Source of the DNA: Homalodisca vitripennis
Lineage: Eukaryota > Arthropoda > Insecta > Hemiptera > Cicadellidae
NCBI RefSeq assembly: GCF_021130785.1
Contig: NC_060210.1
Location: 183,302,001 to 183,366,000, forward strand
Length of the DNA: 64,000 bases
Reading direction: 5' to 3'
The position numbers and the translations under genes are program-made. The first letter of the stretch is position 1; the number at the start of each line of letters is the position of its first letter. The notes under the pieces are model-generated. The model had not been told where the DNA came from. It saw only the letters and a list, made by a program, of their open reading frames with translations, and did not search any database. Below are positions 13,993-28,140 of the stretch, in pieces.

Positions 13993-16900
13993 CTAATATT
14001 GCATTTAATTATGTTAATTTGACCAAATAGTTATTAAGATTTTTTTTCTGTTAAAATCATATTATAACTGCATTCTTACGGGTTAGTGTACGAGAATGTA
14101 AGTGACTCAAGCTACTAAAACATTTGATCATTTATATTTATGGGTAATAGAGACAGACACAAATGCGTGAAATGCGTGAACATAAACTTTCCCTTTGGTT
14201 AAAAAGCACAAAGTAGTATTCAGGGGATCACGATAGTGGTCGAAGAACCTATTTTATTAGAAAAGTGAGTGTTTGATCTATTGCAACAACACAAGAATTT
14301 TAGAAATGGAGATGATTGTTTTACAGTGTCAAGGGTTGGTATGATATCTCAGCGGACACGTTGCAATGTCATGGCTGTTATACATTACGATTTATATTAA
14401 ATAAATAAAAAATCAAGCGTCATACAAGACCAAGTTTTGAGGAAAATATATAAATGAATGTGGATTGATGAGGGACTGTTAATACACACAAAACACTACT
14501 CTATTGAATCGAAGGCTTTTTAATTACAGCTTCATTAATGATTCATTATCTATAAATGTGATTTGATTATGAATGACTTGTCATTGTTGGTAAATGTCAT
14601 TTGTGTTAGTGCTGTACAGTAATCATTTACAACATAACGTTTGCTTACGTCAAGGTTTACAACGTAACCTTCATTATTTTTAGCTCGATGTTCTCTAGCA
14701 ATATTTCAAAGTATATACTAAGTTTTAATACTAGTTTCAAAGTTAATACTATACAAGAAAATCAAGTATTTAATTTTTATAAAGACAAAATCGTTTTTTC
14801 TTATTCAATGTTTGATTGGTTCTTGTGGTACTTTAACTGTTTTGCACCACGAAAATAAATTCATGCTAATATATTTTACATTATAATGACCAGAGAAAGA
14901 GTTTCAGAAGTAATCATAAACAACCGGAATACACTTAAAATTTAAGTAATAACTTATAACTTTGTCATAATTATAAGATTCAGTACACATAAAACCGTGT
15001 CTTGTCTTTATGCAACTTACAATCAGTTAGAAATAATGTGTTATTGAGCTCACGCATCTCCCGATAAACTATATATGTTTACACTATGTATATGCTACTA
15101 TTCTGAAACATTATGTGATATCAAATACAAGATGAAAGCAGGCAATTGTTAATACATTGAGTATCTTAGATGATTTAGTTATTTATAATATAATAGCTTA
15201 CTTAGTTCATATTTATTGTATCATATTGGGTATTAAGTATCTTAGATGATTTAGTTATTTATAATATAATATCTTACTTGTAGCCACAAATATAAAATAT
15301 ACATTTTGCAATTTTATGTGGCATATACGCACAAACATACCTTCAAATTACGAAAAGGACAAAAAAGAAATATTAAATCTTAATAATGCGAAATTTATGA
15401 TAAAAAAACACTATGGAAATATTTGGAGCATTTCTTTACAATACAAATGAAGGGGATATTCTGACTATCTTAATGTTTTAGGACAGATCTAGAAGTAATT
15501 TTTGGCCTAAAGCAAATTTATTAACAATTTCTTGTGAATGTATGTATTTAACACAATATACTGCTCAAATCATGTGTGCTTGGGAGGAAACCAAGCAGAA
15601 TAAATGCAATGATATTAAAGCCATTATAATTAATTAGATAGAAAATACTATTTATAAATTCTAAATAAATACCCCTACACAAGAAACGTGTACACCACAC
15701 CACGTATCATGTAACAGCCTACGCTAAGGTTGAATGTAAAATTAAAGTCTGTAGCTCATTTCTTAGACGTCCTTCGGAAAAAATAGACATACAGGCACCG
15801 TACAGAAAATAACCTTTACATCCCTCGTTAAAAATATATAATTTATGCCAGCCTACTGTGCCATAGAATTTAATGATGCACAGCAAAATTTGATGGTTAT
15901 ACATGCAAAAGTATATTATAGCAATCTTGTGTATGTAGAAATGATGTTCCAGGCAAAGTCAGAAAGAGTTAATATAAATAAATATGCTACATTACAACGC
16001 CGGTTGTATATTGCTACAGATTTCATTATAGAGAATGAACATGAATGATCTATTTTGGAATGATAGGTGGAACTGAGTTAGGCAGGTAGACTATACAACA
16101 CTACACAGGCCAATGTGGTGTCTGTCGCACTGTGTGGGGTTAGTGAGGGGCTTTTCAGTACTTAACGAATTACTCTGTTGTAGTGCCGTCACAAAGCCAG
16201 TGTATTATTTTGTAGCTTAGCCACAAGACACATTTTTCCGTCTTCAAATACTCCTGTATATTCCATTGATGCACTGTTTTTATTAGTTGAGGATATTAAG
16301 TAGACTCTAACATCAATCTAGCTTACTTTGCTGTTTGTTATGTATATGGCATTTACATTTACAATTGGACGTACAAAAGAACCTGGAGGGTTGATACTCA
16401 TCATGGAGGATTACACAAATACACTTTAAAAATATATTTTCATCTAAAGGTTTGATTAAGTAATGTTTCTTTTTGAATAAAATTGTACTATTTCACTGAT
16501 ATTAATTAATTACAATGTGAGCGAATGGTTTTGCAGCGGATGGACATATTCATGCATTAGGAACAATCCCATACATAGTGGTTAAACTCACTAAGCATTG
16601 TATCCTAGCGAAAAGATAACATGAAAAATAAAAAATTTGTTAATAGTTAGTAGAAATTTACAAGAGATTTTTAGAATTTTAAAATGATTTTTATTGTTGG
16701 GGAAATATTTTTACACTATAGGTGAGGAAAATTGAGTATTCATTGATAAATATTTAGTGGTTAAGAGAAAGAATTATTATGTAGTAGATACGGTTATCTT
16801 TTAGAACTAAACATATTGTTACTTGCTTTATTTTTGCTATATCATCACTCTATGATATTTACGTTATATTCAAGTTTGTACACCATTATATCTCACTATT

Positions 16901-17769
16901 AGGAACAACATGTTTTAATACCATTTATGACAAAATTATCAAGGAAAATGATTTTGGGAACTCTCAGGAAGTATTAGGCCTATGTTTAAAACTATTCAAG
17001 TCACGTATTTTCCCAGTTACGGAATTTCACAATTCCCATGTTCTGACCAGGTAAACATCACGTGATTCTGCATCCGTACCAGGAATATTAAAACGTTGTC
17101 AGCTCGAAGGTAACGCTGTATAAGATGTAAAAGACGAGGTGATTTATATTCGGTTGTCATGCGGAAATTATTAATTACCATTTTTATTTCATTAGTTACC
17201 TTTTTTAATCCAGTTTCCAAAGTTCTTGACAGAAACAGTCATGTTGGAAAAGTACGTTTTATCCTCCTTGGAGGGTTTATAGCAACCATTGGATAGTAGA
17301 AAAATCTAGGCCTAAATTCCCAAGAAAAGAATGAATTTTGTGAAATTAAATCTCTATATATTTTAATATTTGAAATGATAAAAATCACAAAATAAATGTT
17401 ATAGTTCTTAAAAGTGTTTAAACCATTGTCAGTCTAAGTTATAATGTTTTAAAGTTCTGTGTAAAAATAATAAGTTGAATATTCCTGACATAAATCATAA
17501 TAAATATCCGTTCAGTAATATCCAAAAAAGCTAATATTTTGTTGCCACACGTTTATGCTGTAGACTAATGATATAGAATTACCATCGAAACATCATAACA
17601 ATTACACCACCACAACTATTGTTTCAGGATTTAATGGATCAAGGATTCTTAATTAAGTACTTGATAGCGTAATAGAAATAGTAATTTATTAGTAAAAAAA
17701 TGTATAGCTAAACATTAGCAAGCTTTTAAAACGTATTATATTATTTATTATATACAAAAAATAAAATGT
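13992..17769. other. Non-coding stretch with a short tandem duplication
   Basis: The only structure noted is a duplication of about 48 bp, GTATCTTAGATGATTTAG and following bases, starting at 15161 and again at 15238 (period 77). No gene recognised. Confidence 0.5.
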
Positions 17770-18559
17770 TAAGATTATGTAATACCCAAAACTCTTGTAT
17801 CATTACACTGAAATACATATTCCAGCATATTATAAATAAGTAAAAGTAGCCGCCAGGTATACACTAATCACTGTAATAAGCTTTCATAGCTTTAGGCGGA
17901 GTTGAAATACTATCTTATAATTGATCATTATCAAACAGCTCCGTCATAATAGTCCAATTACAATGTTTTGGGGCCATAATTAAATGAGGCCTTTTGTACC
18001 AAGGCTGACATTTATTTAAAATTATTCAAATTCGATTACAAATTTTCAATAGGGATCGGCATATTTAACTGCTAATTTCATATTTTAATTCATGTATTTT
18101 TACATACCACATACGTGTTTGTCTTTGGTTACTTGAGTACCTAAATAGTGGCATTATAAAACAGAATTTAACATAACACTGATGTTTTTAACGATGAAAT
18201 AACTACATAGATCAGGCTAACAAAGTGTAGTGTTCTACTAATACCTAAAATGGGTTATGCTGCTCTTTATAAAATTTTATATAACTTATAATAATAACAG
18301 AATGTAATACAATTTTTGTGTTATAGTTTTATTTGTGCCTGAATTTGGCCTATATATTTCATTTGGAAGTTTTTATCTTCCGAATTTTCTTTACCTCTTG
18401 TTTCACTTAATCAGAGTGTTTCATTTTTAGTCATAAACCGATTTGAACCACTTTACTTTGTTGCTTGCTGATACTTGTTTCCCTTTCATCAATGCTACAT
18501 TTGATTTTTTATACTTAAATTTACCCAATTGGTGTTTAACTTAACATTGTGTATGTATC

Positions 18560-19170
18560 GATATTCGACGGTATTTTTAGGTCCGTTACTTTAATTTATT
18601 AATGCATTATTCCCTATTTCAGTTCTTATTTTTCCAAATTTTTACTTTTTTACTGTATTTTATTACAAAATTAATTTTCTTGATTTTGTCGGTTCTACCT
18701 AGTCCCTTCAGTATTTATAATAACATAATACTATCCAGTAATTCGTTTTATTATATCATTATATCATCTCACTTTTAAATAGACTATTACCTATTATTCT
18801 TAATCTTATATGTGATTCTTTTCATACTACTTTTTCTTTATAATCTGTGGGTGACTGATATTTTCTCTGATTCTAGCTGTTAAACATTAATGAGGTTACA
18901 ATAAAAGTTTCACTGTACACTCGTATTTGGCAGTTCTTTTAAGTCATCTTTTTAATGCATTATCCCGTATTTTAATTCTTATTTTTCAAAATGTTGATAA
19001 CTTTTTATTTTCCTTTCTTTTTATTTTATTTAGAAAATTACATCGGGTCACCTTAATATTTTCTGTGTGTTTAAACTAATATCCTCTTAAACCATAGGTT
19101 CACTCTACTGTTTGAACCTGCCATCCTGTTGCTATTTTTACTTAGTCTTATATATTCCAATTTACATTCA
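18560..19170. repeat. Internal duplication within the left copy
   Basis: Two T-rich blocks, about 18580-18720 and 18940-19100, share TTAATGCATTAT followed by CCTAT/CCGTAT and CAGTTCTTATTTTT/AATTCTTATTTTT. The second also matches 29215-29410. Confidence 0.45.
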
Positions 19171-21181
19171 GTGGCCCATATTGCAAATATATTATACAAT
19201 CAGTATACTGTAACTATTTGGAATATTTGTACTTAAAACACAATTGTGTTTAAAATATGCATGTTTCTATCACCTATGTGATATTAATCTTCTGTGGCTT
19301 AATATGGATTTATAAACAGGAGAGACTAATTATTTTCTATCATATAATTTCAAAAGATTCGCTAAATTGTTATGATTTTATATTACGGTTGTGTCTCTTT
19401 ACGTGTTTTGAAACTGGTTGCGGTTCTGCAAACGAATTTAGCTTAGCATTAAGACTAACTAGTGTACTATCTGTAAGAATACACAAACTTTATGGAAGGA
19501 ATACTCAAACAAATTAAATCTTCGTGACTTATATAATTTCAGTTGTAAACATAGGAAGTTATTTGTAAGTGGAAAGCTCGGCTAAACTATACGAAATACA
19601 AAAAGGTTTACATCATGTGTTATGATGGGATGGTAATTAACCAGGAAACGCCGCAAAATTCCAAGGCAACTCTTCGATTGGTAAAAATATTTTAAAGTAA
19701 CCTGTTGTTAGTGATACATTTATAATTTACTGTAAACGATCCTTATGAAACAACTGTAATTCCAGCACCTTGTTATTAACTCTTACATATATTTTAGAAA
19801 GAAATACAAAGGAGGTTATTCAAATGAGAAAGGTTTCGGGTTCTGATTTGGTGGTGAATTATTTCTGTAGCAGGGAGAGAGGGAGAGAGAAGACATTAAT
19901 GCAACCTCACTGATCCTGCTTTTATCTTTCGGCATTGTTATTGAATATAATATTTGCCGATACCTGGATATAGGGTCTGCTAAATTGTACAAAATATGCA
20001 CTGCTAACATTATGTAGAGTAAAAGCTAATAATAGACTAAAAAAAATATTGAAATATTAGGGTTTTCATAAGCAATCTACTAAAATATTTTAATTCTGAA
20101 CGAGTACATTGGATATACCAAAAACTCCAATACAGCAAAATATAGGCATATGTACTGACTTAAATATAGGTTAAAATGCAATTCCTCTGATAAATTTCGT
20201 CTGGATTTAATCCTGATAGCAATCTTTTATATTTGTTCAATTCTAATAATGCGTCCAACTCTGATACGCCATGCCAACTGCGTTGCATTAACAACAGTTA
20301 ATCACACTATATTGCATATTTTAATGTTCTAATTAAAAATTTATTAAAGATGTTTTTTTTTATATTAGTGGCAATAGATTTGATGGGGCTTTAAATAAAT
20401 CGCGTGATATTCTAATCTCTTACGATGTTAGCATTAATACTGTATTATACACTGGCTACAAAATGCTTTAAAAATATATCTTGTGAATCACTTGTAAAAG
20501 CTTTTGGCGTAAGTCCACCATGTTGTATTGTATGTATGTCCCAAGAAATTGCAAAAGTTGAACTAATTGGTTAGGGAAACTAACTAAAACGTTAGCAACA
20601 GAAGGAATATAAAAAGGCATTAGTGTTGTGAAACTATTTAAAGATTAAATAATTGCCTCTAACTGCTTTCTTCTATTAAATTCTTCTTTGAATATTTTTT
20701 TCACTCTCTATTCATAACATAAACCTAAACACTTAAATATCAATATTTGCTTAAAGCAATATGATGTATTGTTCTGAACAACTTCAACACTTTGTAAATA
20801 TGACAGTTGTATAATTTTCAGCAGAAAAGTCTCCAATCCTCTCATAATAATATAAGGTGCTACTATTGCATCTACTGAAACGGCATCAGTGGTTTAACTT
20901 CATAAACATTAAATTAAATTAAAGTTTTCATAAGGAAGATTAGAAAAGATCTTTGTTTTTACCACAAAGACAAATAACAGAGCTCACTTAGGTTATGAGG
21001 TCATTTGTGAGGAATAAAAATAGAAAAATTATTATTTTTAATTATTATTTTTAACTCCTATACTCTTCAACTATTTATTCAGAAACATGTTTTCTGAGGG
21101 GATATTTTAATAGCAGAAAATGAATTTACATTTGTTCAACAGTTTACCCACCATTAACAAGCATCCAATTACAAAATAAAG

Positions 21182-21405
21182 CCGACACGTTGAGTATTTA
21201 CACACTGGCGAGTTACTAACTCTAGGTAATGGTCGTTTACATGATGATTGTTCGGAATGACCATTAGGGCCATTGTACTACATAATAACACCCGACACGT
21301 TGACTATTTACACACTGGCCGAGTTACAAACTCTAGGTAATGGTCGTGTTTACATGATGATTGTTCGGAATGACCATTAGAGCCATTGTTCTACAGCAAT
21401 AACAC
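21182..21405 (+). repeat. Tandem duplication, ~110-bp unit, two copies
   Basis: Unit 1 is 21182-21291 and unit 2 is 21292-21405, both starting CCGACACGTTGA and containing GATGATTGTTCGGAATGACC. They differ by a handful of substitutions and small indels, so the duplication is fairly recent. Confidence 0.9.
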
Positions 21406-21713
21406 AGTACATGTGTAAGTGACCGATAATGTAAACTACGTTCAAGTATCTGTACGAGTATTAGTTTCAGTAGATTTAACATTGAAGTTTTGATAAATGG
21501 GTTTTATCGGTTTAACACCAAGATCGACTGAAAAAGTAAATGTGACTTAAAACAGTGTTTATTATTGTCCATAATACTATCTTATATATTAATAATTCCT
21601 TAATAATCTAGCCATCTATCCATAAGAAACAAAACATTTCTTTTACTTATGACATTAACTATATTGATAAAAACGAAGCTTTGGTGTCGAAGTATTAATA
21701 ACTTATATCTTAG

Positions 21714-22037
21714 TGAAGGAAACAGGATTTTTCCGGACATTTGCCATCGTTCAGTGACACAAGAAATCAGTAACACTACGTTTCGAGATTTGCAATCTGA
21801 TCTCTTCTTCAGGTAAAGAACTAACCTAATACATAATTACAAACTTACAATTTACAAATTTTAACTAGTTTGTAATTACGTATTAGGTTAGTTCTTTACC
21901 TGAAGAAGAGATCAGATTGCAGATCTCGAAACGTAGTGTTACTGATTTCTTATTTCACTGAACGATGGAAAATGTCCGGAAAAATCCTGTTTCCTTCACA
22001 ATCCTTCCATCGTCAAAAACAACCTTCAAACAAAGAA
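21714..22037. mobile_element. Fold-back (inverted-repeat) element with flanking 11-bp direct repeat
   Basis: Two arms of 132 bp (21713-21844 and 21868-21999) are inverted copies of each other with about five mismatches, separated by a 23-base spacer. Each arm contains ACGTTTCGAGAT, a small internal palindrome and CTCTTCTTCAGGT. The 11-base string TTATATCTTAG stands at 21703-21713 and again at 22038-22048, consistent with a target-site duplication around 21714-22037. There is no coding capacity, so it must be non-autonomous. Related single arms occur at about 51918-52065 and 63904-63960. I cannot name the superfamily. Confidence 0.75.
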
Positions 22038-22114
22038 TTATATCTTAGGATAAGATGTTGAAAAAACTCACATTTTATTTAGTCCTAAAAGTACCTTTGG
22101 GCTTGTTTTATGAG

Positions 22115-22470
22115 AGAAATTCTCGTATATTCAGGATCGTTAAGGTTGGGAGTAGGGGCACTCTTACTAATATCTATGAGGAAAGATAATGAGTGATATA
22201 TGAAAGTCACATCACATTCGAAAAGAGGCCGCCAGCTCTGTACCAGCCTCTCCAGTCAGAGCTGGCTATGCCCAGCATCGATAGCTCCACCAACTCCAAC
22301 AGTCATCCCTCGCAGCAGACTAGACCTATCGATCTACCCTTGCATCACCTATATCTAGACATTTGAGGTTAGTGATGAGCAACTCTAAGACATCAATAGG
22401 ATTGCCTAAACTTAAGTTACACAGTCAGCTTTGCTGTATCAAGTCTTTGTACCAGTTAAGGGTATAACAA
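22115..22470 (-). repeat. Dispersed repeat family A, copy 2
   Basis: Read on the minus strand this matches the middle and 3' parts of 1600-2040 and 31254-31690, including CTGACTGGAGAGGCTGGTAC and GATGACTGTTGGAGTTGG. It is more diverged at both ends than the other two copies. Confidence 0.7.
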
Positions 22471-22629
22471 ACTAAAAGTGAAAACTCCAGGGAATACAAA
22501 CTAATATCATACAGAGAGTTAAAATAAACGATACCTTAGATATCAAAATATATTTTTATTATATAAATATGTTATTTATAAATATTGCTTTTAGCCGGCA
22601 ATGTTTATACTGAATTATAATTACAATTA

Positions 22630-22676
22630 TATTATAAATATATATATATATATAATTATATATATATATATAATTT

Positions 22677-22716
<40 letters not shown>

Positions 22717-22744
22717 TATATAATATATATATATAATATATATA
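22630..22744. repeat. Imperfect (TA)n microsatellite
   Basis: Long TA tracts broken by TAATTTAAAATT and repeated ATAATATATA interruptions. Confidence 0.95.
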
Positions 22745-25275
22745 AAAACTTACCGGAGTTGGTAAGTTAAAGTGTTTTTGTAAATTTTGAAATGCTATAT
22801 TACATAAGTGGTTAAAAACGTTTTCTTTGAATACGAGTCTAAAAATACTATAACTTTGTTCCAGGAAATTATAGTATAAATTATTAGTAGGTCATGTAAT
22901 AGCAGCAGGTGTGCTTGTCAATGTAAACAGAGTTTCCTCGAGCAATGACTCAACACAACGCCTTCACATAGTTCCTGTGTAATTGTTCTGTGCCTTGGAG
23001 CATCGGGGCGTGAGTCGGAACACTGTTAAGGTATTGTCTGTTATCGAGCTTCCTAACACAAACAGTCACTTTCTCTATTAATGTTAATTGATTCCGTATG
23101 TTTGTACATGTCGTAATACATCCGTTAGTTCAGAATTAATGCTACTTCTACAATGAATGTTAGTTAACAATTTAGAGAGTAGGTGTGAAACTCCAGCTCT
23201 ATTACCTATGTGTATGAATAGGCAATGGCAAACATAGAGGCCAACATAAAGCAATAAATTTTCTCGATTTGGAAAAAACCAAAATTATTTTAAAACCATT
23301 TGATATTTTTATTCTTTTTAAATTTTAAAAGTCGTTATAAGACTATAAAACTGTTTTGAAAGTAAATAAACAGGAAATAGCATAAGGTTTCATATAAGTA
23401 GGTTATATAAAAAACCTAAAGTGTTGCATTATACATAATTACGTAAAAGCTATAAGTAAAAATATAGTTTTCATAAAACAACATGCAGTATTAGTCAGGT
23501 AGTTGACATCTCCAAAATAAACACACAATGAAAAAAACCACAATCTTATATGCCAGCTGTAATTAAGTATTAATGTTTATATTTATATTTCTCAATGTAA
23601 CATTACAAGGCTTGTGTGAATTCAGTAGTTTGACGTCGACAACAGCCAGAGAGAAACTGTCGCAGGCATTTACTCTACAACACGTGGGATATAAAAAGCT
23701 TTTCATATGTGATCTTTAAATTTGTCTTGGTACACTAAAGCAGGTATACTGTATTTATCTTCGTCTGCTACAATAAATAAATATCAAAAATGCATTTAGA
23801 GTTTAATAAACCTTTTTACTTGTTTACCAAGATATCTTAGGAGTAACAATATTCATTTAATGGTGGTAAAAGACTTCATATTTTATTTAATCACGTCTGT
23901 CCACAAAAATTATCATGCGAGTGTGGTGTTTCATATTCTTTCTTTCTGCATAGTGAATATTCTAAAATCTGATGCTTTCACAGACTTGACGCCTGTAATC
24001 TGGAGTCCACGTCCATTCAGATGAGAGATCTCAAATAATTAGACGACAATGAAGCTCAAAACGAATGTTTTACATCGTTTTCACATTATGCACATGTATT
24101 ATAAAATAAAGTGTAGTCTAGATGAGGAGGTATTCTCACTGTCTTATCAGATGCACTTATTTACCAGGAGGACTTCTTGCAATTATCAAGTACTTGTATT
24201 TGTGTGTTTAAATTATAGTGTATGCCATAAGTAATACTACAAAAAATAACTTCACGTTAACTTGTTCAAATAGTCATTTTGTAAAACATTTTTGTGACTT
24301 ACAATGAAATAAGTGGCATATTCCCTGTATGTACCAGTATTTGACAAAGTAAAATTTTTAAAGTTACAATACTAAATTTATTCTTTCCTTGCATCATCCA
24401 TTATTACTTCAATTCATGTATGTTAAGATTTCCCGCAGTAGCTCTACCGGCGCAACAGTTCGACAAATGTTGCAATTGTACTCTTAAACGCATTGTAATG
24501 ACTTAAAATTAATATCTTTGTTTAAAGTTGAAGTTGACACATTTGAAAAAATATTATTTCGGGCTTCTGCTATCACTACTAGTTGCAAAATATATAAAAC
24601 ATCAGAATTATGGTAATGACCTACAATATTATATAACTGTCAAAATTCGTTTATTAACACAAAACTCGGCTTTAGTGAAGCCTGGAGTTACTTCAATTAG
24701 TTTTTATTTGTAAGTATTCGTCAAATTGCTGTTTTGGAAATGTCTCGTGAGAAAACACTGAAGACAAGGCTGGTACAGACCTATCTATTTAGCATGAACT
24801 GCAGCTAGTGTACACGCACGGGTCACACTCCTCTATCCATACCACACGAAACCACGTAGTACAGTCCATGCTAAACGTAATGATGTTCATTTCATTATAT
24901 TGTACACAACTTTGAATTTTCAGCGTTGCATTGAATTTGGAGCGAAATGTACTCAGTTTATTCGCGAGAGGAGAATATTTTTGTGGGAGTGGAGTCTGTC
25001 TTACCCTCCCCTCAACATGGTTCACGACAGATGTCTCAAGCTAGAAGGGCGTTTTCGGCACCAGGCATAAATTATACAGCACTTCCTTTCTAAGCCATCT
25101 TAAGGTTATGTTACTAGATAAAAGTTACTCAATGGTATTTAAAATTAGACATAAATGTTTCCAAGATGTGGTTTATTTTGCAAATGCAATAGAGTACGTC
25201 AGCATTTTATGAAATACTGTTTTACAAAAAGATGTTATGATAACCATTATAAAGACTGTAACAGGCCCTTAATAA

Positions 25276-25371
25276 CTCAGCTAACAAGAGGTCAGGTATT
25301 AAAGATGGTTCCAAGCCTCGCAGCTCAGCTAATAAGAGTTCGGGTTTTAAAGATAGTTCCAAGCCTCGCAG
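25276..25371 (+). repeat. Tandem duplication, 48-bp unit, two copies
   Basis: 25276-25323 and 25324-25371 both begin CTCAGCTAA and end TTCCAAGCCTCGCAG. The unit is a multiple of three, so the overlapping open frame (25155-25439) repeats a peptide ending VPSLAAQ. I do not think the frame is a gene. Confidence 0.9.
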
Positions 25372-25436
25372 CACAAATTATGGAGTTATTATTTCCGTTA
25401 CAGCTAAATTTTGACCTAACACTAACACGCATCATT

Positions 25437-25955
25437 TGAAAGTTGCGCAGATAATCAGGTGATGGCGACTGTATGGAATTTTGAATGGGAGCTAGATTTA
25501 TGTACCATGACTTAAGATTTACAAGACGATATTTTGTGATTTGGCTCTTAAAATGTTCTTGTATTTTAAAATGAATATCATACAATAACCTCAAAATTGC
25601 ACTAACGCAGTAACTTCTTTCATCTTTCAGAACGTTTCCCCTGTTGTTTGGCATTCCCCAGTAATAAAAATGCAACTATGAAATTTGTCTAAATAACCAG
25701 AATGTGGGGCGATTGTATTAAATTATGAATGGAAGCTATACTTATGTAACATGACAACACAGATTTGTAAACGATATTTTATGACTTGGCTCAAAATTTT
25801 TTTGTCTTTTGAAATAAAAACCACATCATATCCCCAAAATCGCATTAAGGCAGTAATTTCTTTGGGCTTTCAGAACGTTTCATGTGTTTTTTCAACTTCC
25901 CCAGCAATACAAATCCAACTATGAATGTTTCGCAGAAAACCGGGTAGTGTGGTTT
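25437..25955 (+). repeat. Tandem repeat, ~242-bp unit, two full copies and a partial third
   Basis: Units begin at about 25437, 25679 and 25922 with TGAA followed by a CAGATAATCAGG-like block, and end with CAGAACGTTTC...CCCCAG.AATA...CAACTATG. The third is cut short after about 30 bases. Divergence is around a quarter of positions by eye. Confidence 0.75.
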
Positions 25956-28120
25956 ATTTTTTAACAAATAAATGTGTCGTGTTGAACAATAACCATTGAA
26001 TGATGGGTCCAGTTGTAAATTCGGTTCGTTTGAAGGGTTTATAAAGAATTATTGTATGTTATATTTGTAACTTTGAAGCGCAAAGCTCATTGAATTTGAG
26101 TTAGAGCTTTCTTAATCCAAATTCCAAAGTAACTCATCCGCTTTCTTAAGTAGAAGACTAATTTTTACAGTTCACTGGGCTCCCATGATGTTGAACCATG
26201 CAATTTCTTTGACTGATTGGATAATTTTCTAGATCTCAGAATTTACACTAAAATTTAAATTGTAGTTTAGTGTATATTCCTGTTATCAAGTTATTTAATA
26301 ATACCGAATTCCTTATATAGTAGTTCCACATTTATAGCTTTAAAGGTTAGTGAACAGTTTCGACGGTGTGTCGTTACTATAATTAATAGGTACCATCTCA
26401 TTATATTACATTTAAACTTCAACCATCCTTGATTATCAGGAGTTAAATATTCAGAAACAAAATTTGTTTTCTATAAAGTTTTAGAATACTTACAGAATGA
26501 ACATTTTACTAAATCGAGTCTCCATTTTATCAGACAAAATAGTTTCACAAAGTGACACGAACGGTTGTAATACCTGAAACATATTACACTTATAATTACT
26601 AATTATGTAATACTTTATCATTGGCCTCACCACACATTACATACATGAAAAAAACATGACACATTTTCATAAACTATTGAGGAAACTTTTTATCAATTCA
26701 AGTCACGCCACAAAGGAAGTAAAGTGATAGCTGATATACTTATACAGAATGATGGATATACCTTAATGAAATGATAATATCGTTAAATAACGATGTAACG
26801 AAAATTTGAGAAATTTTTTTAATAATACAAACAATTATTTTTCGTGAGGAAAATTTAATGCACTACAAGGTCTTTTTACAATAATTGTCTAGTCCAACAG
26901 CTACCGCATGAAATCCCTGAAATTATTCCTCTAAATAGTCTAAGTATAATAATTATAAATAATTCTACAAGGATGAAAGAATCACCTGTGAAGTGGTTTG
27001 TACTACTACTGGTAAGTTGGAGAACTACATTCCCGATCGGGTTTGGAAAAAATCCAACATCCACATACATATCTTTGAATAAATATGTGATGAATGTTAC
27101 CGATTTCCAGTTTTGTTGATGGTACAGCATATACTGTATGTCGGATGTACTAAAATTCTGGTATGCTATTTCAGAGAAAAGAATTGACATTATCCATATT
27201 TACTCACTGGTGGCAAAGAGCAACAATGACATTAAAAGTAAGAGAATGGACTTAAGATTCATCATTGTATGATTTATAAATTTAGGAACTATTGTTAATT
27301 AAATTGCTTTAAATTTTTATATAAATAAAGCAATGCAATATTTATATGATAAAGGATTATCCATTAATTTGAATTTAAAAACAGCTGATGATGTCTTGTC
27401 ACTATTTTATGCAGTAATCTCATTATAGATGTTATCTCCAAAAACATGTAGCTAGGGACATTACGAATGCGGTTGTTTTTTTTATTTAAGAAAACAAAAG
27501 ATTCATAATTAATTGTTAATTACCATCTAAATAGTCACTAAATTATAAAATGATTTACTGTAAACAGTGTTTTGATATTATTAACTTTTTCTGGGATATA
27601 AAAGTATCTCCACATTAATACCTCATAAGGAAAAACGAGTATAACTCTTTAAAGTTAGTACAAACCTAATTACATGTTATACTTATTAAAGTAAAATTTT
27701 TATCTGCTATGTAAGACCGCTTTTGTCATAAAGTTATCATTATACAACGCATATTGCAGCATAGTATACAATTAACTCAAAGTTGCCCTCAGCTGTATAT
27801 TAATCACTGTAATAAGCTTTATAGCTGGAGTGGGAAGGGTAAATAATTGGATCATCAACAAACAGTTCTGCTATAATTGTCCAATTACAACGTTGTGCGG
27901 CAATAACTCATTGAGCCTGACATTTATTTAACGTAATGTATAATGGAACACATCAATAATCTATGCTTCATCGACATTACCTTATTTAGATAAAATGTAT
28001 TAATAAGTAGGCTAAATAATGTATATAACATAATGCAAATTGTTCCACTCAAACCTTGTAAATAGTAACTTCCCAGCTACCTATATAATTTCAAATGGCT
28101 TATTTTAACTAAAAGCCATT

Positions 28121-28140
28121 AATATATATATATATATATA
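28121..28140. repeat. Short (TA)10 microsatellite
   Basis: About ten uninterrupted TA units. Confidence 0.85.

Larger units (their letters stand above)
17770..24760. repeat. Left copy of a large collinear duplication
   Basis: Blocks in this interval occur in the same order and orientation in 27685-33870: 17770-18025 with 27685-27940, 18940-19170 with 29215-29410, 23430-23830 with 32870-33240, 24100-24440 with 33350-33660, and 24700-24760 with 33815-33870. Similarity is patchy and low between blocks, as expected of an old duplication. Later insertions (the fold-back element at 21714-22037 and repeat A at 22115-22470) interrupt this copy. I see no conserved coding exon in the shared blocks. 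Confidence 0.55.
24761..27684. other. Spacer between the two duplicated segments
   Basis: It holds two local tandem duplications, described separately, and otherwise no recognised gene. The 104-codon minus-strand frame at 26876-27190 has no motif I recognise. Confidence 0.45.

Noticed and set aside
13680..14030. 116-codon frame
   Set aside because: It depends on the (TA)31 tract and has no protein signature.
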